A model generated the notes under the pieces. The model was not told the origin of the DNA. It did not search any database and worked only from the letters and a program-made list of their open reading frames with translations. The translations under genes and the position numbers were made by a program. Source: an uncultured Atopobiaceae bacterium (GTDB lineage Bacteria > Actinomycetota > Coriobacteriia > Coriobacteriales > Atopobiaceae). Taken from it: a DNA stretch of 10,240 nucleotides. Below are positions 5,512 through 10,240 of this stretch, piece by piece. Location: positions 1-10,240 of the forward strand of contig CANPVI010000039.1 of assembly GCA_947581665.1 (NCBI GenBank), read 5' to 3'. Within the stretch, counting starts at the first letter, position 1, and each line of letters starts with the position of its first letter.

Positions 5512-7239
5512 ATGGGCGAACGAGGATCCACGAAAAGGGACACCCCGCGCGAGCGTGATCGCCGCCGCATGCCGCAGGGGGCGGCAAGCGCGCGCACGCG
5601 TGGCGCGCAGGGCGCTCGGGACGCCTCGCGCTCGACCTCCACTTCCACGCGCCCCTCGGCGTCCGGTCGCAAGCGCTCGAAGCCCCGCTCCGAAGCGCAG
5701 AAGGCCGCCGCAGAGCGACGCCGTGCACGCGCGGCCGCGAAGATCGACCAGGCTCGCGCCCAAGAAGCGGCTGCCGAGGAGGCGCGCCGCCAGGAAGAGG
5801 AGGCCCGCGCCCAGGCGGAAGCCGAGGCCGCCGCCGCGCGCGAGGAAGAGGCGCGGCGAAACGACCCCGAGCTCAAGCGAAAGGCTATGTGGCGGACCGA
5901 TGATTCGAACATCTACCTCGCGCCCGAGGGCGACGCGGTGGACGAGGACTGGTTCGAGGACGAGGAAGCGCAGGGGGTGGTGCCCGTGCGCGACGTGAGC
6001 CCCTCGAAGCGCCATCGCACCCCCGCAAAGAAACACGTGCGCGCAGCGGGAATCGTCTTCGCCATCTTCGCAGGCATCGCCATCCTCGGCCTCTACGCGT
6101 GGTTCACCCGCACCGTCGAGTTCACGCTGAACGGTGATGTCGCGACCACGCACTTCGGCACGACCCTCGCGGACTACCTCGACGAGCATGGCACGGACGT
6201 CACGCCCGGAAACCTCGTCTCCGTGACGGGCGAGGTCCTCCAAGAGGGCCAAGGTCACGCCTACACGGCCACGGTGAACGGCTTGGAGTACCTGCCCGAG
6301 GACGCCGACGGCGTGCGCATCGGCGGCGGCGAGGAGGTGGAGGTCGCAAACGGCGGCGACGTCATGGAGGACTACGACGTCGAGGTCGTCGAGGCGCCGC
6401 CGCTCCTCGAGTTCCAGGGCGAAGCCGGCGCCTTCTCCTTCATCTCGCAATGGGGCGAGCCGGGGACGCAGGAGCTGCGCACCGGCAAGATCTCCGGCCT
6501 GCAGGCCACCGGCGACTACGTGGACCCGCCGAAGAACACGATCGTGACGACCGTGAACGTGGAGCCCGATACCGGCATCCACTGCGTCGCACTCACCTTC
6601 GACGACGGTCCGAGCGAGTACACGGACGACTACCTCGACATCCTCGCCCAATACGATGCCAAGGCCACGTTCTTCATGAAGCCCGAGGAGGTCATCGACC
6701 ACGTGGACGCCGCGCGTGCCGTGAAGGACGCGGGGCACCAGATCGCCACGAAGACGGACGCCTACGATTCGCTCTCCAACATGGATGACGAGACGATGAA
6801 GGAGACGATCCAGCACGGCTTCGACGTGCTCGAGAACGAGCTCGGCGTGAAGACGACCGTCTTCCGGCCGCTCTTCGGCGCCTTCACGCACACGGACTGG
6901 CTGCGAAGCGACGGCGTTGCCTCGATGTCGGTGATCTGGAACTGCGATTCGCTCGACTGGGAGCAGCCCGGCACCTACGAGATCGTCCAGTACGCCCTCG
7001 AGGGGCTCGGCAACGGCTCGGTGATCCTCCTCCACGACGGAGGCGGCGACCGCAGCCAGACCCTCGCCGCGCTCCCCATCCTGCTCACCGAGCTCCAGAA
7101 CCAGGGTTATTCCTTCGTGACGATCGACGAGCTCCTGAAGAGCGACAGCTCGATCCCGCCGGTGCTCAGCACGGGTGACGAGACGATGCCCGCCGACAGC
7201 GTCTGGCCCGAGGCGATCTACGTCCCAGAGGACGAGTGA
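5512..7239 (+). CDS. Membrane-anchored polysaccharide deacetylase (NodB/CE4) homologue lacking the metal-binding HxxxH
   Basis: This 575-residue protein has, in order: a basic Arg/Ser/Ala-rich start (1-70), an Ala/Glu/Arg coiled-coil-like stretch (about 74-118), an acidic segment (about 125-162), one membrane helix (about 179-200, GIVFAIFAGIAILGLYAWF), a small extracytoplasmic region (about 203-310) resembling DUF348-type beta modules, and a C-terminal NodB domain (about 358-550). The N terminus should be cytosolic and the NodB domain outside. NodB motif 1 is intact: TFDDGP with D364 and D365. Also kept are DSLDW (D482, W483) and LLHDGGGDR (H508, D509). But motif 2, normally HTxxH after 'GHEIGN', reads KTDAY (K414, Y418), so both metal-ligand histidines are lost; motif 3 is RPLFG rather than RPPYG. 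It is probably not a standard metal-dependent deacetylase. ATG 5512 is preceded by GAGGA 3 nt upstream; GTG 5497 in the same frame has no Shine-Dalgarno. Confidence 0.94.
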   Translation: MGERGSTKRDTPRERDRRRMPQGAASARTRGAQGARDASRSTSTSTRPSASGRKRSKPRSEAQKAAAERRRARAAAKIDQARAQEAAAEEARRQEEEARAQAEAEAAAAREEEARRNDPELKRKAMWRTDDSNIYLAPEGDAVDEDWFEDEEAQGVVPVRDVSPSKRHRTPAKKHVRAAGIVFAIFAGIAILGLYAWFTRTVEFTLNGDVATTHFGTTLADYLDEHGTDVTPGNLVSVTGEVLQEGQGHAYTATVNGLEYLPEDADGVRIGGGEEVEVANGGDVMEDYDVEVVEAPPLLEFQGEAGAFSFISQWGEPGTQELRTGKISGLQATGDYVDPPKNTIVTTVNVEPDTGIHCVALTFDDGPSEYTDDYLDILAQYDAKATFFMKPEEVIDHVDAARAVKDAGHQIATKTDAYDSLSNMDDETMKETIQHGFDVLENELGVKTTVFRPLFGAFTHTDWLRSDGVASMSVIWNCDSLDWEQPGTYEIVQYALEGLGNGSVILLHDGGGDRSQTLAALPILLTELQNQGYSFVTIDELLKSDSSIPPVLSTGDETMPADSVWPEAIYVPEDE

Positions 7240-7275
7240 GGGCAAACCCTTTGCGCGGCATGGACACCCAAACCA

Positions 7276-7339
7276 TTTACGCCGTATGACCAGCTTTTCG
7301 GTGCGATGCCGCACCGAAAAGCTGGTCATACGGCGTAAA
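7276..7339. repeat. Perfect 30-bp inverted repeat with 4-nt loop between convergent genes
   Basis: The left arm 7276-7305 begins TTTACGCCGTATGACC and the right arm 7310-7339 ends GGTCATACGGCGTAAA. The 30 bases pair without a single mismatch around the loop ATGC (7306-7309). The arm is about 53% GC, well below the flanking genes. It begins 36 nt after the deacetylase-homologue stop and ends 4 nt short of the Nramp-related gene's stop codon. It could form a very stable RNA hairpin from either strand, and so may end or protect both transcripts. However, no U-tract follows it in either direction, and its length is unusual for a terminator. A palindromic mobile repeat or a recombination site is an alternative. 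No direct flanking duplication is seen. Confidence 0.97.
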
Positions 7340-7343
7340 GATG

Positions 7344-8633
7344 CTAATAGCCGAGCGCCATGAGCACGAACATGATGATGGTGAGGACGACGATGAGGAT
7401 GATCGTCGCCCAGGTGATGCCCGTCCAGAGGCGGCCGTTCGCGTAGCTCCCCATCACGCGCTTGTCAGCGGCGATGCGCACCTCGTAGAGCATGAGCACG
7501 GGCAAGAGCACGCCGTTCACCACCTGCGCGGCCATCATCACGCCGAAGAGGTTGATGTGCGGGATGAGCACGATGGCGGCGGAGACCACGACGATCACGG
7601 TGATGATCGCGCGGTAGGTGGGCGCCTCGCCCCACGTGCGGTCGGCGCCGCGCTCCCAGCCGAAGGCCTCGCAGATGGCTCCCGAGGTGATGCTCGGGAG
7701 CACGCTCGCGGCGAGGAGGCTCGCGCCCACGAGCCCGAGGCCGAAGAGCGCCTCGGTGTAGGGCCCGGCGATGGGGGCGAGGGCGCGCGCGGCATCGGCC
7801 GAGCTGTCTACGGCGATCCCGGCGGGGAAGAGCACCGCGCCCGTCGTGAGCACGATGAACCACGCGATCACGTTCGCGGCGACGGCGCCCGTGGCCGTGT
7901 CGATGCGCTGGTAGGGGAGCTCCTCGGGGCCCACGTTGCGATCGACGACGTTCGACTGCGCGAGGAAGATCATCCACGGCGCGATGCCGGTGCCGATGTT
8001 CGCCACCACGAGCGAGAGGTACTCCGGCGTGGAGTGGAGCGTGGGGAAGATGGTCGAGCGCAGGGCCTCGTCCCAAGCGGGCTCGATGAGGATCCCGCAG
8101 ATGACGTACGTCACGAAGACGCAGCTGATGGCGAGGAGGATCTTCTCGATGCGCCTATACGAGCCGCTCATCGAGAGGAGCCAGATGGCGATCGCCGCCA
8201 CCGGCACGCTCACGAGCGGCGGCACGCCGAAGAGCTCCATGCCGCTTGCGATGCCGGCGAACTCCGAGAGCGTGACCATCGTGTTTGCCACGAGGAGCGA
8301 AAGCATCGCGAAGGCGCTCGAGCGCACGCCGAACTGCTCGCGGATGAGCGAGGCGAAGCCCTTGCCCGTGACGCACCCCATGCGCGCCGCCGTCTCCTGC
8401 ACGACGATCATGAGGAAGCACATGACGGGCATCATCCAGAGCTGCCCGAAGCCGTAGAGCGCGCCCGCCGAGCTGTAGGTGGCGATGCCGCCCGCGTCCG
8501 TGCCGGCGAGCGCCGTCACGAGCCCGGGGCCCATGGCGGCGAGGACGGTGCCGATCCTCAAGCTCCGCGCAGAGCCCACGCGCTCGGGCTTCTCGCGGAG
8601 CTCGTCCGCGCGCGCTGTCCGCCTGCCCCGCAT
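7344..8633 (-). CDS. Nramp-related metal transporter, probably of the magnesium (NRMT) clade
   Basis: This 429-residue multi-spanning protein has the SLC11/Nramp fold with about 11 hydrophobic segments. TM1 reads GPGLVTALAGTDAGGIATYS: the classical metal-binding DPGN is DAGG (D46, A47, G48, G49). TM6 reads IGTGIAPWMIFLAQSNVVD: the classical MPH is APW (A218, P219, W220), so the methionine that favours soft transition metals and the histidine linked to proton coupling are both gone. These changes, with the 'FLAQSNVVD' continuation of TM6, are what I associate with the NRMT clade, in which Mg2+ and Mn2+ uptake without proton coupling has been reported, including for an Eggerthella protein. The ATG at 8633 lies 3 nt after the upstream stop, so translation is probably coupled; only a weak GGGA precedes it. 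Mg2+ specificity is inferred from motifs and from the MgtE-like partner; Mn2+ transport remains possible. Confidence 0.95.
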   Translation of the reverse strand: MRGRRTARADELREKPERVGSARSLRIGTVLAAMGPGLVTALAGTDAGGIATYSSAGALYGFGQLWMMPVMCFLMIVVQETAARMGCVTGKGFASLIREQFGVRSSAFAMLSLLVANTMVTLSEFAGIASGMELFGVPPLVSVPVAAIAIWLLSMSGSYRRIEKILLAISCVFVTYVICGILIEPAWDEALRSTIFPTLHSTPEYLSLVVANIGTGIAPWMIFLAQSNVVDRNVGPEELPYQRIDTATGAVAANVIAWFIVLTTGAVLFPAGIAVDSSADAARALAPIAGPYTEALFGLGLVGASLLAASVLPSITSGAICEAFGWERGADRTWGEAPTYRAIITVIVVVSAAIVLIPHINLFGVMMAAQVVNGVLLPVLMLYEVRIAADKRVMGSYANGRLWTGITWATIILIVVLTIIMFVLMALGY

Positions 8634-8636
8634 CGG

Positions 8637-10240
8637 CTATCCCATGACGAGGAACGGCACGAGGGCGACGAGGTAGCACGCGATGGCCACGCAAAACGCC
8701 ACCACGCGAAGCGCGATGCGCCGCGAATCCTTGCCCTTAGCGTCGCGACGCCGGAGCGCCCGCACGTAGAGGGGCGCGCTCGCGAAGCTCACGAGCATGG
8801 AGGCGAGCGACGGCACGAGCCCGAAGAGGAGGAGCAGCGAGATCGAGGCGCTGAAGCTCTCCTGCAGGAAGAGCGCCACCACGAGCCCGGTGAGGAGCGC
8901 GACGAGGATGGCGTAGACGATCCCCATCCCGAGCCCGCGCGCGAAGAAGAGCGGAAGCGAGGGCGCGTCCTCATCGTCGGCGTCGAACTCGATGAAGAAG
9001 CCCACCGCATAGTCCACCGCGGAATCGGCCGCGAGGAGGGCGATCGGCATGAACGCGCAGCTCGCCACCCAGAGAAACGGCGCGGTCGCGACGAGCGAGA
9101 GCGCGGTCACCGCCGCCACGCCGGCGAGCCAGAAGAAGAACCAGAGCTGCTTGGAGAGGAGCCAGCCGAGCGTGTGGCTCGCCTCGTCCGCGCCGGCCTC
9201 GCGGCCCCCCGCGAGCATGAGGTCCTCCTCGTGCTCCTCCTGCAGGACCTCGAGCGCGTCGTCGACGGTGATGATGCCGAGGAGGCGCCGATCCTCGTCC
9301 ACGACGGGAAGCGCGAGCAGGTTGTACTTGGAGATCGCGTCCGCCACGTCCTCCTGGTCGTCGTCCGGCTCGCAGGTGACGAGGTCCGTCTCCATGAGCT
9401 GGCCGAGGCGCGTGGTGGCCTCGGCGAGCAGGAGCTCCTTCAGTGGGAGCACGCCCTGGAGGCACCGGTCGTCGTCGGTCACGTAGAGGTAGTTCACGGT
9501 CTCCACGTCGTCGGCGTCGGCCTGGCGCACGACGCGGATGGCCTCCTCCACCGTCATATCCGGGGTGAAGGACGCGAAGGCCGAGGTCATGATGCGGCCG
9601 GCCGTGTCCTCGCGGTAGCCGAGGAGCTGGCGCACGGCGCGCGCCTCCTTCACGCCCATCAGGCGAAGGAGCGTCTCGGCCTTCTCGTAGTCGAGCTCGC
9701 CCACGAGGTCGGCGGCGTCGTCGGGGTCCATCTCGCCGAGCATCGCCGAGGCGGTGCGTGCGTCCATGTCGTCCACGATCTCGGCCGCCTGGTCCTCGTC
9801 GAGCTCGGCCATGGCGTCGGCTGCGCGCTCGGCGTCGAGCTGCGCGAACACGCGCCCGCGCATGCGTGGATCGAGCTGCTCGAGGATGTCGGCGATGTCG
9901 GCCGGGTGGAGTTCGTCGAGCGTCTTGTGGGTGACCGAGAGCTTCACGTCCTTGAGCTCGCGGTCGATGAGGTCCATGTAGCTCCAGGCGATGATCCGCT
10001 CCGGGATGGGGTGGCCCACCGCCTTCGCGACGCCGCAGACGCCCCGCTCGAGCGCCGGGTGGAGCGAGCGGAGGATGCCCCGGGCGCCCACCTCCGCGCC
10101 GAGGAGCCGGAGCTGGGTCGCGTCGCCGCCCGCGCCCTGGCCGAGCTTGCCCGGGCCGCCGGAGTCGGAGAGCTTGAGGTCGTTCACGCGCACGACGCGC
10201 ATGCCCTTCGTGTCCACGATCTGCTTGTTCAGGAGGTCGC
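8637..10240 (-). CDS. PRC-barrel + MgtE_N + CBS-pair protein with divergent membrane domain, 5' end outside window
   Basis: The frame is open to the window edge, where DLLNKQIVDTKGMRVVRVND is typical internal PRC-barrel sequence, so the start lies beyond base 10240; 533-534 residues are visible. Numbering from the in-frame GTG at 10217: PRC barrel to about 90; MgtE_N helical domain about 100-200 (LDELHPADIADILEQLDP); CBS pair about 208-330 (MTSAFASFTPDMTVEEAI, then LLALPVVDEDRRLLGIITVD); then five hydrophobic segments near 357-378, 383-405, 425-450, 457-483 and 501-525. In MgtE channels the cytosolic domains sense Mg2+ and gate the pore. Here the membrane part lacks the GN.GSQ-type motif and the pore aspartate of the last helix, and carries an acidic loop EFDADDEDAP (410-419). 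It may be a Mg2+ sensor or partner for the Nramp-related protein encoded 3 nt downstream rather than a channel. The domain calls are strong; the role is inferred. Confidence 0.95.
   Translation of the reverse strand, partial: DLLNKQIVDTKGMRVVRVNDLKLSDSGGPGKLGQGAGGDATQLRLLGAEVGARGILRSLHPALERGVCGVAKAVGHPIPERIIAWSYMDLIDRELKDVKLSVTHKTLDELHPADIADILEQLDPRMRGRVFAQLDAERAADAMAELDEDQAAEIVDDMDARTASAMLGEMDPDDAADLVGELDYEKAETLLRLMGVKEARAVRQLLGYREDTAGRIMTSAFASFTPDMTVEEAIRVVRQADADDVETVNYLYVTDDDRCLQGVLPLKELLLAEATTRLGQLMETDLVTCEPDDDQEDVADAISKYNLLALPVVDEDRRLLGIITVDDALEVLQEEHEEDLMLAGGREAGADEASHTLGWLLSKQLWFFFWLAGVAAVTALSLVATAPFLWVASCAFMPIALLAADSAVDYAVGFFIEFDADDEDAPSLPLFFARGLGMGIVYAILVALLTGLVVALFLQESFSASISLLLLFGLVPSLASMLVSFASAPLYVRALRRRDAKGKDSRRIALRVVAFCVAIACYLVALVPFLVMG

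Noticed and set aside
5474..5998. Plus-strand frame starting ATGGTCGTGTCG after the PRC gene
   Set aside because: It overlaps the deacetylase-homologue gene out of frame and gives a Pro/Arg-rich shadow peptide without a domain.
7240..7275. GCAAA-CCC-TTTGC inverted repeat after the deacetylase-homologue stop as an intrinsic terminator
   Set aside because: It has only 5 bp, an AT-rich stem and no U-tract, so it is too weak to call next to the 30-bp palindrome.
5014..7329. 771-codon minus-strand open frame opposite the PRC and deacetylase-homologue genes
   Set aside because: It is antisense to two well-supported genes, has Arg/Gly/His/Leu-rich shadow composition, no recognisable domain, and its start lies inside the palindrome. 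Long antisense frames are expected at this GC content.
7276..7363. Small open frames starting with ATGACCAGC on both strands of the palindrome
   Set aside because: The palindrome makes the same ATG appear on both strands. Neither frame has a ribosome binding site or a plausible protein.
1..10240. CRISPR arrays, tRNA or rRNA genes, insertion sequences, prophage genes
   Set aside because: I saw no regularly spaced repeats, tRNA-like folds, transposase motifs or phage proteins; all gaps are short and accounted for.

Overview
The window is GC-rich (roughly two-thirds G+C by eye) and densely coding. A flavodiiron protein, a CNNM/CorC transporter, an Nramp-related magnesium transporter and a PRC/MgtE_N/CBS protein together suggest a strictly anaerobic or gut-type actinobacterium, most likely class Coriobacteriia. 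That assignment is inference from gene content and base composition; there is no rRNA or tRNA here to confirm it. No gap between genes exceeds about 110 bases.

Plus strand, 1-7239: seven genes in one direction, separated by 45-105 nt. They are (1) the 3' part of an FprA-type flavodiiron protein (O2/NO reduction); (2) a 62-residue HMA metal-binding protein; (3) a CNNM/CorC (HlyC/CorC) membrane protein with CBS pair; (4) a stand-alone protein resembling the N-terminal domain of cyanophycin synthetase, with an intact EHxxxE motif and a long acidic tail; (5) a YtxH-like membrane-anchored coiled-coil protein; (6) a two-PRC-barrel protein; and (7) a large membrane-anchored polysaccharide deacetylase homologue whose two metal-binding histidines are replaced. 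Short gaps carry -10-like hexamers or GC-rich hairpins, so the run is probably several small transcription units.

Convergent junction, 7240-7343: a perfect 30-bp inverted repeat with a 4-nt loop (7276-7339) lies between the deacetylase homologue and the minus-strand operon. It is clearly less GC-rich than its surroundings.

Minus strand, 10240-7344: a two-gene operon, 3 nt apart, read right to left. First is a PRC + MgtE_N + CBS-pair protein with its own membrane domain; its 5' end lies beyond the window. Then comes an Nramp-fold transporter whose metal-site motifs (DAGG and APW in place of DPGN and MPH) point to the magnesium-transporting NRMT clade. The simplest reading is a Mg2+ uptake unit in which the MgtE-like protein senses cytosolic Mg2+ or nucleotides.

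Points most worth following: the orphan cyanophycin-synthetase-like N domain, the deacetylase homologue without metal histidines, the NRMT/MgtE-like operon, and the long perfect palindrome.
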